A stretch of 51,864 bases of DNA from Atopobiaceae bacterium. Lineage in GTDB: Bacteria > Actinomycetota > Coriobacteriia > Coriobacteriales > Atopobiaceae. The notes beneath the pieces are model-generated. The model did no database searches. It was not told the DNA's origin and worked only from the letters and a program-made list of their open reading frames with translations. The DNA lies in NCBI GenBank assembly GCA_017545665.1, contig JAFWKQ010000001.1:1-51864 (forward strand), in the 5' to 3' direction. Numbering within the stretch: the stretch's first letter is position 1; every line of letters begins with the position of its first letter. Positions 45,550 through 51,864 of this stretch are shown here, in pieces. Made by a program: the position numbers and the translations under genes.

Positions 45550-46851
45550 TTAGATGTCTGGCTTCTCGACGGAGCCATAGGCGTCAACGTCGGAGTAAAT
45601 CTGGTCATCGCCGCCGAGGTCGAAGTCGGGGTCGTCCGTCGGGTCTGGGACGGGAAGCCCCTCTCGTCCACCGGACGCGAAGACCACGCGTCCCGTCATG
45701 TCCATCTGGAAGAACTCGCCGCGCACCATGAACACGTCCATCCCAGGGAGCCTCGGCAGGTCGAGGATCGCCCTACCCTCGTTGACGGTCATGATTCCGT
45801 ACGAGGTCATGTCTCGGACGATGTTTCGCTTGGTGGCCGCGCTGACGAACTGAAGGCGGTCGGAGCCGAACCAGATTCGGTTGGGCGCGTCCGACTGAAT
45901 GACCATGCGACTAGAGAAGCATGACTGCGTGAGGCCTTCCGAGAGGTGCAGGAAGAACGTCTCGACCTTGCCCTCGTAGTAGGAGTCCCACTTGGCCTCG
46001 TCGGCCTTGTTTTGCAGGATGTCCTCGTTGCAGCCGAAGTAGTCAAACACGTGCTTGTCGATGCGCTCCATCTCGTCGGTCGAGATGGTGTACGTGCTCG
46101 CCTTGACCTGCGTTATGTCGGTGAACGTCGAGTCGTAGGTCATCAGGATGGTGTCGTTGTCCGTGAAGTTCCGCGCGTAGAACTCGTCGCGCTTGCGCTT
46201 CTGGTCTTCTGGCGCGACCTGACCAGTCACCTTGCCGATGAACTTAATCTTGTTGCCCAGCTCGACCGCCGTGTTCTCGGCCTGCACCTGCTTGTTAAGC
46301 AGGTTCATGGTCGCGCTCAGGCTGTTCGCCGTGCCGAAGTAGTCGCTGATGTACTGGTACTTGGATAGGCAGCACACCTCGGACGCTGGGAAGGCCATGT
46401 GCTCGCCAGTGCGGAGCGTGAAGCGCACCCACATCTCGCCGTCAACGTCGATGAGCTCGGTCAGCTCTGGCTTCAGCGGGAACAGCCCGTTGGTGAAGCC
46501 GCGATCGTCGTAGGTCGGGATGACGAACGCCGTGCAGTCAACCTCATAGATGGTCGCTAGGCGGTACAGGAAGCGCGGCCACGTCATGTACGGGTTCGGC
46601 CAGCTCTTGAACGCCTTGACCAGTTCCGGCCTTCCGTTGCCCGCGATGTGCGGCTCGCCCTTGGAGCACGCGCTTGCGAACGCGTGGACGCAGGCCCTGG
46701 TCAGCTCCATCTCGTAGACGCCGCCGCGCCACGTCTTGAACGAGGGGGTGTACTCCGTGAACGTCCTGAAGTAGCCCGTAGTAGCGTCATTCGCCTCGGA
46801 GCGCCTGCGGAACCTGCCGAGCACCTTCGAGATGATTCCGTCGTTCGCCAA
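45550..46851 (-). CDS. Portal protein, 433 aa
   Basis: HK97/SPP1-like portal features: YEMELTRACVHAFASACSKG, SWPNPYMTWPRFLYRLATIY, VDCTAFVIPTYDD, EVCCLSKYQYISDYFG, YDSTFTDITQVKAST, FDYFGCNEDILQNKADEAKW, VNEGRAILDLPRLPGMDVF. Forms the 12-fold ring for DNA passage. I start it at TTG 46851, preceded by GGGGGTGG four bases away. The ATG 21 codons upstream is rejected because it sits directly behind a terminator. Confidence 0.9.
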   Translation of the reverse strand: MANDGIISKVLGRFRRRSEANDATTGYFRTFTEYTPSFKTWRGGVYEMELTRACVHAFASACSKGEPHIAGNGRPELVKAFKSWPNPYMTWPRFLYRLATIYEVDCTAFVIPTYDDRGFTNGLFPLKPELTELIDVDGEMWVRFTLRTGEHMAFPASEVCCLSKYQYISDYFGTANSLSATMNLLNKQVQAENTAVELGNKIKFIGKVTGQVAPEDQKRKRDEFYARNFTDNDTILMTYDSTFTDITQVKASTYTISTDEMERIDKHVFDYFGCNEDILQNKADEAKWDSYYEGKVETFFLHLSEGLTQSCFSSRMVIQSDAPNRIWFGSDRLQFVSAATKRNIVRDMTSYGIMTVNEGRAILDLPRLPGMDVFMVRGEFFQMDMTGRVVFASGGREGLPVPDPTDDPDFDLGGDDQIYSDVDAYGSVEKPDI

Positions 46852-46872
46852 GTGACCACCCCCGAACGGCAT

Positions 46873-46897
46873 AAAAAAAGCCCCCGAAATCGGAGGC
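46873..46897 (-). terminator. Rho-independent terminator directly upstream of the portal gene
   Basis: On the minus strand GCCTCCGA pairs with TCGGGGGC (one G-U pair) and is followed by seven Ts. It would stop leftward transcripts coming through the terminase/ArgR region just 22 bases before the portal start. Late expression of head genes would then need either antitermination or a promoter hidden in those few bases. Confidence 0.8.
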
Positions 46898-47034
46898 TCA
46901 GACAAAAATCCCATCGTATCAAATTTAATCGTTTGCTATGTAATTGTCAACCATTAGTTTGTATCCAATTCGATGCCGCCAAAGATTCCTATGCTGATTC
47001 GGTGAAGTGGTTAAAGTCATGAGCCTTTTTTAGC

Positions 47035-47142
47035 TTCTCTCCGTTACACTCAGCGAAAGAGCGTAGCCGCGCCCGCGCTCACGCGCTCGGGGCGCGCGCG
47101 TACGCGTCTCCGCTTTCGCTGGTGTAAGGGAACGAAGAGAGA
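47035..47142. other. Very long imperfect hairpin in the 46.9-47.3 kb gap
   Basis: TTACACTCAGCGAAAG (47044-47059) pairs with CTTTCGCTGGTGTAA (47113-47127, one bulge). Inside, GC-rich arms (CGTA-CCGCGCCC / GGGCGCGCG-TACG) continue toward a central loop near 47088, and TCTCT/AGAGA can close the base. The rest of the gap (46898-47034) is A+T-rich and shows no gene; an open leftward frame of about 70 codons across the hairpin is explained by the symmetry. Confidence 0.6.
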
Positions 47143-47215
47143 TGTCCGTTTCGTAACCCACGAAAACGCCGAGAAAACCTCCGAATCTCTCACAAAATCT
47201 CAAAGCCGCAGGTAG

Positions 47216-47302
47216 TTTATGAGTTACGCCTGTTTTTGGAGCCATAACTCATAAAATTCGGGCCTGACCGAAGCCCAAAAAGCGGAGAGAATTGCCTATA
47301 AT
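47216..47302 (+). promoter_or_regulatory. Palindromic operator and promoter of the ArgR-like gene
   Basis: TTTATGAGTTA (47216-47226) and TAACTCATAAA (47245-47255) form a perfect 11-base inverted repeat with an 18-base spacer. A consensus -10 TATAAT lies at 47297-47302, 40 bases before the ATG; no good -35 is seen, so activation by a bound regulator is conceivable. The TGAGTTA/TAACTCA pair recurs at 9814-9871. Confidence 0.6.
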
Positions 47303-47341
47303 GTTCCAAAACGGCGTTTACGCAGGTAGACGGAGTGGAGC

Positions 47342-47764
47342 ATGGTACAGAAGGACAGCAGGCGCGAGGCCATCAGGACGCTCATCCGCGAGAAGCAGAT
47401 AAGGTCGTACAGCCAGCTCGCCGAAGAGCTTCAGGCGATGGGACACAGGAGCGCGGACGGCACCATAGCGCGAGACATGGCAGAGATCGGCATGAGCAAG
47501 GTTGATGGGATATACGTGCTAGACACCGACATCGAGCTCAGGCGCGCCCTGCCAGGCCTCGTCGAGGGTTGCGAGGCCGCTGGTAACCTCGTGGCCGTGC
47601 GAACCATGCGCGGAGTGGAGCAGGCGGTGGCCTTTACGATAGAAGCCGCCCGCCTGCCAGAGGTCATGTGCGCCGCGATGGGCATTGGCTCGGTGCTCGT
47701 GGCGTGCCGCTCCGACGCCGACGCAAGCATGTTCGCGACGCTCGTGGACACGCTCACGAGATGA
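47342..47764 (+). CDS. ArgR-family transcription regulator, 140 aa
   Basis: N-terminal winged helix as in ArgR/AhrC: RREAIRTLIREKQIRSYSQL, AEELQAMGHRSADGTIARDM, AEIGMSKVDGIYVL. The C-terminal oligomerisation domain is AAGNLVAVRTMRGVEQAVAF, then MGIGSVLVACRSDADASMF. In arginine-sensing ArgR the loop reads close to GTIAGDDT, with an Asp pair that binds arginine. Here the same place reads MGIGSV, so the ligand site is missing. It runs opposite to the late genes, between terminase (11-base convergent overlap) and portal. GGAGTGGAGC precedes the ATG. Probably a phage-specific regulator acting on the TGAGTTA palindromes. Confidence 0.85.
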   Translation: MVQKDSRREAIRTLIREKQIRSYSQLAEELQAMGHRSADGTIARDMAEIGMSKVDGIYVLDTDIELRRALPGLVEGCEAAGNLVAVRTMRGVEQAVAFTIEAARLPEVMCAAMGIGSVLVACRSDADASMFATLVDTLTR

Positions 47765-50594
47765 GGGCCTTGTACTCCGCCTCGTGCTTCAGCAGCGCGA
47801 TGTAGCCATCAAGCTCGGCCATGAAGCCGTCAATCTTGTTGGCTCCCTTGGCCTCCTTCTTGTCGGGCAGGATGTTGAGGTTGGTGTCGTAGATGGCCAT
47901 GACGTTCATGCGGCACCAGCGGTTGATGGGGTGCGCGTCATCGACGAACCTCCCCTGCTGGTAGTCCGCGCGGATTCGGTACATCGGGTCGGAGAGCGTC
48001 TTGGCGCCCTGGATGACCTGCTCGCACCTGTCTGGCCCTATCATCTGCTCCAACAGCTCGCGGTCGCCGCCGAGGATGTGCCACGGGTCGTATCCGATGG
48101 CGAAGGTGTACAGCCCGTGCTCGTCGCGAAGCTCGTTGATGAAGTTCGCCAGTACCGACACTGGCACGGCGTTCCCTGGCACGACCCTGAGAAGCCCTTG
48201 GTCGCGCCACAGCCTGTAGGGAGCGTGGTCTTTGGTGGCCTTGTCTCCCTTGGTCTCCTGCGCGTCGAACTTCGCCTCGGGAATCCAGTACATGCTCGTC
48301 TCGTAGATGTGCGGGTCGAACACGGGCGCACCGTCATCGTCGCGCTTGACGCTGCCATCCTCGTTGCGCTCTGGCCGCATGCAGAGCACCTGAGCCGCCG
48401 CGAGGTCGACCGACTGCGCGTAGTCGAAGCCGATGATGCAGTAGCGGAAGCCCATGTTCCAGAAGTCTATGCGCTCGTCGCTGCCAGACTCTTCCCACGT
48501 GAGCCACGCGGTAGAGCTGTTCTGCGGGACGTTGAAGTCCTTGGTGAGGACTGTCGGTCGGAACGACGGCTCGTTGATGGCGCGCTGCACGAAGCCCCTG
48601 AGCGTGTCGATGGACTTGATGGTGCCGAGACCAGGGTTGGCCTTGTACCAGCAGCTCTCGTCGTGCATCCAGTCATCGGTGCGGTCGAGCTCCCAGATGA
48701 ACGGGATGAAGCGGTCATCCTCAATCTCGCCGTCGAGCCACCTAGACGCATACGAGTACTGCGTGTCGTAGATGGAGTTGCGCACGAAGCCCGCCGTCGT
48801 GATCTCGAACATGAGCGGCTGCTTGCGAGCCGACATGCCCTGCTTCACGTCGTTGTACGGGCCGTCCGACTTCCACGCGGCTATCTCGTCGCAGACGGCT
48901 CCGTGAACGTCGAGGCCGTCCAGCTCGGTGCTCATGGTGAGCGTCGTGATGTATCCGTCGTTGGCCTCGTGCAGGATGCCCTGACGCCTGCGCTCTGGCA
49001 CCGTACCCATGCGCTCTCGCCGCTTGAGCGATGGCGACTGCTTCATCATCTTCTTCGCGCCGCCGAAGCACAGAGCGGCCTGACTGTCCGTGCAGGCCAT
49101 CGTGTAAATCTGCGGGCCATACTCGCCGTCCGCGACCATGAGGTACTGCATGATGGCGGCGGCGAGCGTAGTGTTATGGGTTGCCGTGTACTGACGGCCA
49201 GCTAAATACAGATGGCTCTCGTTGTCGATGGCGATGCACTTGCTTGGCTCGTTGGGTATGCGCTCGATGCTGACAATGGACTTGCACGACATGCGCGGCG
49301 CGAGCCTGTCCTTGAGGCGTGCGTGCTTGCGACTGAGCTTGAAGCACGAGTGCTCCTTGTCGGTGAAGAACGTCACGCGGTAGACGATGCCAGCAGGTTT
49401 GCCGTTGCACGTTGCCTGCTTGCTGCGGATGGACGCCTTGATGCCAAGGCTTGCGCACAGCTCAACGAGCTGTTTGGACAGCCGCTTGCTCTTCTGTGTG
49501 AACTCGCACTCGCCATTCGTGCCGCAATATCCGTCCGTGTCCATGAGGCCACGCAGCAGCTCCCACCGCTGCTCGATGGATGCCTGCATGTAGATGTCGG
49601 GGATGTGCTTGTTACCGAGCACTCCGAGCGTCTTGAGTCCGTAGCGGAAGCTGCCCTCTTCGACCCTCCAACCATGAGGATGCGGGTCGATGTAGTATAC
49701 GGGTGCCTTGTTGGCATCAGACGGATAGCTAAGACGCCTGATAGCGTATCCGCACTTCATGAGGTTCAAAAGCATCTCGGGTGCATCTTCATCACAAATG
49801 GTGATATGAGTGTTCTTGGAGGTGCCATCGCCGAGCCATGCGCCGAGAAGGTACGGGTCAACGGGAAGCTCCTTCTCGCTGTATTTGACGGGCTCATTCA
49901 TTGGCACGCGGTACAGGTACTCGCAGCCCTTGCCGTCCTTGCGGACACGGACGAACCCTTCCGCAATCTCGGCGGTGGTGACCTCGTACCAGCCACCATC
50001 ACGGTAGTTGGTCAGTCTACCCCTTGATCGCGGCGTATACGCGCACGCCTTCTTGGACTTCTTCGATTGCACCGTCCAGATGTGGTCACCGCTCGCCTTG
50101 ATGGTCGCGCCATCCTCGAACGTCACGAGGTACATGGGCTTGTCGAACACATCGGACTCGATAAGCACCTCAGACGGCTTGCCGTCTTGACCGAAGACGT
50201 AATCGCCAGCGTGAATATCGACCATCCTGCGCCAGCCATCAGGCGTCGGAATCTCGGTGTCGAGACTCAGGGCTTTCCCGTTCTTGCGCCCGATGATGAC
50301 GAGGACTTCTTGGAACTCGCGGTTGCCCTTATCGTCCACCCAGCCGAACACCGCTGACAGCATGAACCTCTGGAATGGCTCTAGCTTGAGCTTCTGCCCA
50401 ATCTCGCCGGAGGTCTGGCAGCAGAACGCCTCGATGAAGCGTATCGCGTGGTCTGCCTTGGCCCTGTCGTAGTGCCACCGCTTGTAGGTGTCACCGCGAG
50501 CCTTCAGCTTTGCGCACAGCTTCTTTATCTTGCCAGACGTGACGAACGCGCCCGCGAGCACGTCCGCCATGTACTCGTGGTACGTGTCAACCAT
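47754..50594 (-). CDS. terL: Terminase large subunit interrupted by an intein, 946 aa precursor
   Basis: Start ATG 50594 with GGAG seven bases upstream. N-terminal ATPase: HAIRFIEAFC, LEPFQRFMLSAVFGW, VLVIIGRKNGK (Walker A start), then after the intein TTLAAAIMQYL; Walker B GAVCDEIAAW; coupling motif near FEITTAG. Nuclease: IIGFDYAQSVDLAAAQV (first Asp), FAIGYDPWH, and GFMAELDGYIALL late. Residues 108-474 are an intein (separate entry). The spliced protein, 579 residues, has the usual length of HK97-type TerL and packages DNA into proheads. Confidence 0.95.
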   Translation of the reverse strand: MVDTYHEYMADVLAGAFVTSGKIKKLCAKLKARGDTYKRWHYDRAKADHAIRFIEAFCCQTSGEIGQKLKLEPFQRFMLSAVFGWVDDKGNREFQEVLVIIGRKNGKALSLDTEIPTPDGWRRMVDIHAGDYVFGQDGKPSEVLIESDVFDKPMYLVTFEDGATIKASGDHIWTVQSKKSKKACAYTPRSRGRLTNYRDGGWYEVTTAEIAEGFVRVRKDGKGCEYLYRVPMNEPVKYSEKELPVDPYLLGAWLGDGTSKNTHITICDEDAPEMLLNLMKCGYAIRRLSYPSDANKAPVYYIDPHPHGWRVEEGSFRYGLKTLGVLGNKHIPDIYMQASIEQRWELLRGLMDTDGYCGTNGECEFTQKSKRLSKQLVELCASLGIKASIRSKQATCNGKPAGIVYRVTFFTDKEHSCFKLSRKHARLKDRLAPRMSCKSIVSIERIPNEPSKCIAIDNESHLYLAGRQYTATHNTTLAAAIMQYLMVADGEYGPQIYTMACTDSQAALCFGGAKKMMKQSPSLKRRERMGTVPERRRQGILHEANDGYITTLTMSTELDGLDVHGAVCDEIAAWKSDGPYNDVKQGMSARKQPLMFEITTAGFVRNSIYDTQYSYASRWLDGEIEDDRFIPFIWELDRTDDWMHDESCWYKANPGLGTIKSIDTLRGFVQRAINEPSFRPTVLTKDFNVPQNSSTAWLTWEESGSDERIDFWNMGFRYCIIGFDYAQSVDLAAAQVLCMRPERNEDGSVKRDDDGAPVFDPHIYETSMYWIPEAKFDAQETKGDKATKDHAPYRLWRDQGLLRVVPGNAVPVSVLANFINELRDEHGLYTFAIGYDPWHILGGDRELLEQMIGPDRCEQVIQGAKTLSDPMYRIRADYQQGRFVDDAHPINRWCRMNVMAIYDTNLNILPDKKEAKGANKIDGFMAELDGYIALLKHEAEYKALIS
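49173..50273 (-). mobile_element. Intein in TerL, class-3-type with DOD homing endonuclease, 367 aa
   Basis: Starts with Ala after GRKNGK, continues LSLDTEIPTPDGWRRM, and ends TATHN before Thr+1, so it sits inside the Walker A loop. No nucleophile at position 1; Trp66 (GDHIWTV), Cys346 (SKCIAIDNESHLYLAG) and Thr365 supply the class 3 W-C-T set. Endonuclease blocks: LLGAWLGDG and LLRGLMDTDG. Similar throughout to the RecT intein (NKHIP, RLKDR/ALMRDR, SIVSI blocks). Base composition is like its flanks, suggesting longer residence than the RecT copy. Confidence 0.9.
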
Positions 50595-50787
50595 CTCTCG
50601 GCTCCACGAGAAGCGCCGTGTCCTCGCCCTCTGGCAGCGTGACGAACTCGCTGGTGTCCCTGTCTGGGTGCAGCGCGTGCTCTGGGTTGGCCGTGTGCCA
50701 GCACTCGCCCTCGCCCCTCGGCCCGCAGTACGCGCCCTCACCGCACGCCTTGCCGTCGCAGAGGTACAGGACGGCCCTAATCTTCAT
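50587..50787 (-). CDS. Small Cys-rich protein between terminase subunits, 66 aa
   Basis: ATG at 50787 overlaps the TerS end by 11 bases and has GGCGGTGG upstream. Content: KIRAVLYLCDGKACGEGAYC, GEGECWHTANPEHALH, and an acidic end. Four cysteines and two His suggest metal or disulfide use. Genes of this type (DUF-like Cys/His proteins) occur near terminase in some gut phages. Function unknown. Confidence 0.65.
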   Translation of the reverse strand: MKIRAVLYLCDGKACGEGAYCGPRGEGECWHTANPEHALHPDRDTSEFVTLPEGEDTALLVEPRDG

Positions 50788-51130
50788 CGCTGCCACCGCC
50801 AAGGAACTTGTCGAGGTCATCGTCCTTCTCGGGAGCCGTCGCGGCGAGCTGCTTCAGCTGCGCGAGCGCCACGCCCTGCATCTGCATGTAGGCCTTGATT
50901 GAGCCCTGCGCGGGGTTCTGCACCTTGCCGTGAAGGCCCTCGACCATCAGGCCCTCGGTGTCCAGAATCTTGCGACATTCCTCAATCTTGTCATCGAGCC
51001 ACGCGTACTGGCAGATGGTGGACTCTATGGTCGGGTCGCTGAGGTCGTACCGCCCAGTCTTGACCATCGCCTTATAGGCCTCGGACTCCCTGATGACCTC
51101 CTTCTTGTAGCTCTCAGTCCTCTTCGCCAT
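50777..51130 (-). CDS. terS: Terminase small subunit (P27-like), 117 aa
   Basis: P27-family layout: a basic start (AKRTESYKKEVIRESEAYKA), DPTIESTICQYAWLDDKIEE, CRKILDTEGLMVEGLHGKVQ, NPAQGSIKAYMQMQGVALAQ, LKQLAA, and an acidic C-terminus (DDLDKFLGGGSDED). It would bind the packaging site and recruit TerL. ATG at 51130 with GAGG upstream. Confidence 0.85.
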   Translation of the reverse strand: MAKRTESYKKEVIRESEAYKAMVKTGRYDLSDPTIESTICQYAWLDDKIEECRKILDTEGLMVEGLHGKVQNPAQGSIKAYMQMQGVALAQLKQLAATAPEKDDDLDKFLGGGSDED

Positions 51131-51371
51131 CGACGAACCTCACTTCCTCGTGCGGGATTACCATTACCCTGCCGTCCTCTAGCTCGCAGACCCACCCGTT
51201 GCGGCCCGCCTGAAGCGTGTGTACCGCCACAAGCAGCTCCCTCGCCTCGTAGTGCGTCACGAATCCGTCATCGTCGTGTACGGGCTCCTTGACCCTCGCC
51301 ACCGCTGGCCTGACCTCTGGGTGCAGCTCCATGTAGTCGTACTCGGCCACAAGCTCGGTCTCTTCGCTCAT
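51114..51371 (-). CDS. Hypothetical protein between HNH and TerS, 85 aa
   Basis: ATG at 51371 overlaps the HNH stop (ATGA); the 3' end overlaps TerS by 17 bases. Acidic start (EETELVAEYDYMELHPEV), then beta-rich VHTLQAGRNGWVCELEDG, RVMVIPHEEVRFVDG. Small beta proteins in this slot are common but unassigned. Confidence 0.65.
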   Translation of the reverse strand: MSEETELVAEYDYMELHPEVRPAVARVKEPVHDDDGFVTHYEARELLVAVHTLQAGRNGWVCELEDGRVMVIPHEEVRFVDGEED

Positions 51372-51700
51372 AGCTCAACTCCCTTCCTCATCGGTCTTCC
51401 CTGCTCGTCGAACCACACCCTGGTGGGCGCGTCCTGCTTCTTGTAGCCCTTCTCATGCCGCCTGTTGTGGCAGTTGCGGCAGAGTCCAACGCAACGCGCT
51501 GGGTCTAGGCTCACCTTTGGGTCGCAGACGTTGAACTCGGTCAGCTCGACCAGATGGTGAACCTCGTCTATCGGCGTGAACTCACCGCGCTCCATGCAGT
51601 CGGCGCATAGGCCGTGCTGGCGCTCCCAGACGAGCGCTCGGCAGTCCTGCCACGCCTTTGACTTGTAGAAACGCCGCTGCCACGCCGCTGGCTTATGCAT
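51368..51700 (-). CDS. HNH endonuclease of the packaging module, 110 aa
   Basis: Classical HNH with a treble-clef zinc site: LCADC at 31-35, EVHHLVEL (His48/49 catalytic), LDPARCVGLCRNCHNRRH at 66-83 (Cys74/Cys77 zinc ligands, Asn/His of the motif). In cos-type HK97-like phages this HNH works with TerL to cut cos sites. ATG at 51700 follows GGGAGGCC. First gene of the late/packaging transcript. Confidence 0.92.
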   Translation of the reverse strand: MHKPAAWQRRFYKSKAWQDCRALVWERQHGLCADCMERGEFTPIDEVHHLVELTEFNVCDPKVSLDPARCVGLCRNCHNRRHEKGYKKQDAPTRVWFDEQGRPMRKGVEL

Positions 51701-51864
51701 CTCAGGCCTCCCATCGTTTGTGAGAGAATCTGGCGTTTATGCATGATGCCGTTTGCATCGAAACCCTTCTTTTGCGAGGTCAACATACCTGTTCTACCAA
51801 TTAAGTATACGAGACTCAGGCCGCAAAAAGCACTTTTTATGCAACTTTCGCCTAAAATCCAAGC
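51701..51864 (-). promoter_or_regulatory. Upstream region of the packaging operon with a -10-like box
   Basis: No gene is seen in the last 164 bases. On the minus strand TATACT (51804-51809 on plus as AGTATA) is a good -10, but no convincing -35 is at 16-18 bases, which fits a promoter needing an activator such as the truncated gene at the left edge. AAAAAG/CTTTTT forms a small inverted repeat at 51825-51838. A cos or pac site could also lie here. Confidence 0.35.

Noticed and set aside
46852..46914. Upstream extension of the portal protein (start at ATG 46914)
   Set aside because: It would be read through a strong terminator hairpin and T7 run; a TTG with GGGGGTGG downstream is a better start.
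47030..47245. Leftward 71-codon frame across the long hairpin
   Set aside because: Its second half is Arg/Ala/Pro-rich low complexity explained by the GC-rich stem, and it lacks a ribosome binding site; left uncalled.
47685..49205. Plus-strand frame of about 506 codons opposite the terminase
   Set aside because: Antisense shadow of TerL; Arg/Val/Ala-rich without domains, and it would run out of the ArgR-like gene in another frame.
51760..51830. tRNA-like D-loop sequence (AATTGGTAGA) near the right end
   Set aside because: The D-stem does not pair, no acceptor stem is formed, and the T-arm is malformed; more likely part of a promoter region.
1..51864. Exact circle by joining both ends
   Set aside because: The frame of the truncated left-edge gene continues past the junction into sequence that looks like an untranslated promoter region, so ends are probably not contiguous.

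Overview
This window is a nearly complete temperate double-stranded DNA phage with a long-tailed (siphovirus-like, HK97-type) virion. No bacterial housekeeping gene is present. The high G+C content, frequent GTG/TTG starts with strong GGAGG ribosome binding sites, and an endolysin with CW_binding_1-type repeats point to a Gram-positive host. A gut actinobacterium such as a member of the Coriobacteriia is my best guess, but this is inference. The integrase lies in the middle, early genes run leftward from it, and the terminase/structural genes occupy the right half and also run leftward. In an integrated prophage the sequence would be split at attP near the integrase, so this order fits a circular or circularly permuted phage genome opened inside the last early gene at position 1.

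Layout. 1-21.4 kb: leftward early operon of tightly packed genes. Stops and starts overlap as ATGA, GTGA or TGATG, and this exposes several genes of 34-59 codons. The left part (1-8.0 kb) holds small zinc-ribbon, membrane and coiled-coil proteins plus a MazG-like enzyme, a transglutaminase-like protein and a PD-(D/E)XK nuclease. The right part (8.7-19.4 kb) is the replication/recombination module: VRR-NUC nuclease, primase-helicase, DEAH helicase, DUF669-like protein, RecE-like exonuclease, RecT carrying an intein, and an SMC-like ATPase. Two degenerate short-period repeat arrays (about 8.06-8.70 and 20.31-20.72 kb) each begin at the stop codon of a gene from one shared RAMP-like family. 21.6-23.3 kb: lysogeny switch with two divergent XRE regulators, three palindromic operators, and a tyrosine integrase. 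23.3-23.8 kb: presumed attP and two terminators. 23.8-25.7 kb: lysis (endolysin, DUF3307-like membrane protein, holin). 25.7-29.1 kb: diversity-generating retroelement (DGR) with reverse transcriptase, template repeat and variable receptor-binding protein. 29.1-46.9 kb: baseplate, tail and head genes. 47.3 kb: an ArgR-like regulator on the opposite strand. 47.8-51.7 kb: terminase (large subunit with a second intein) and HNH endonuclease.

How it works together. After entry, the XRE switch chooses between leftward early expression and integration. The RecE/RecT/SSB-like/helicase set replicates and recombines the genome. TerS, TerL and HNH package it into an HK97-type capsid. The tail ends in baseplate proteins and an adhesin whose C-terminal lectin-like domain the DGR rewrites: template and variable repeat differ at 16 of 109 positions, 15 of them at template adenines.

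Most notable points: the paired RAMP-like gene plus array modules; the DGR with an unusual RT active-site motif; two class-3-type inteins, in RecT and in the Walker A motif of TerL; and an ArgR-like regulator without the arginine-binding Asp pair, flanked by a palindrome that recurs 37 kb away.
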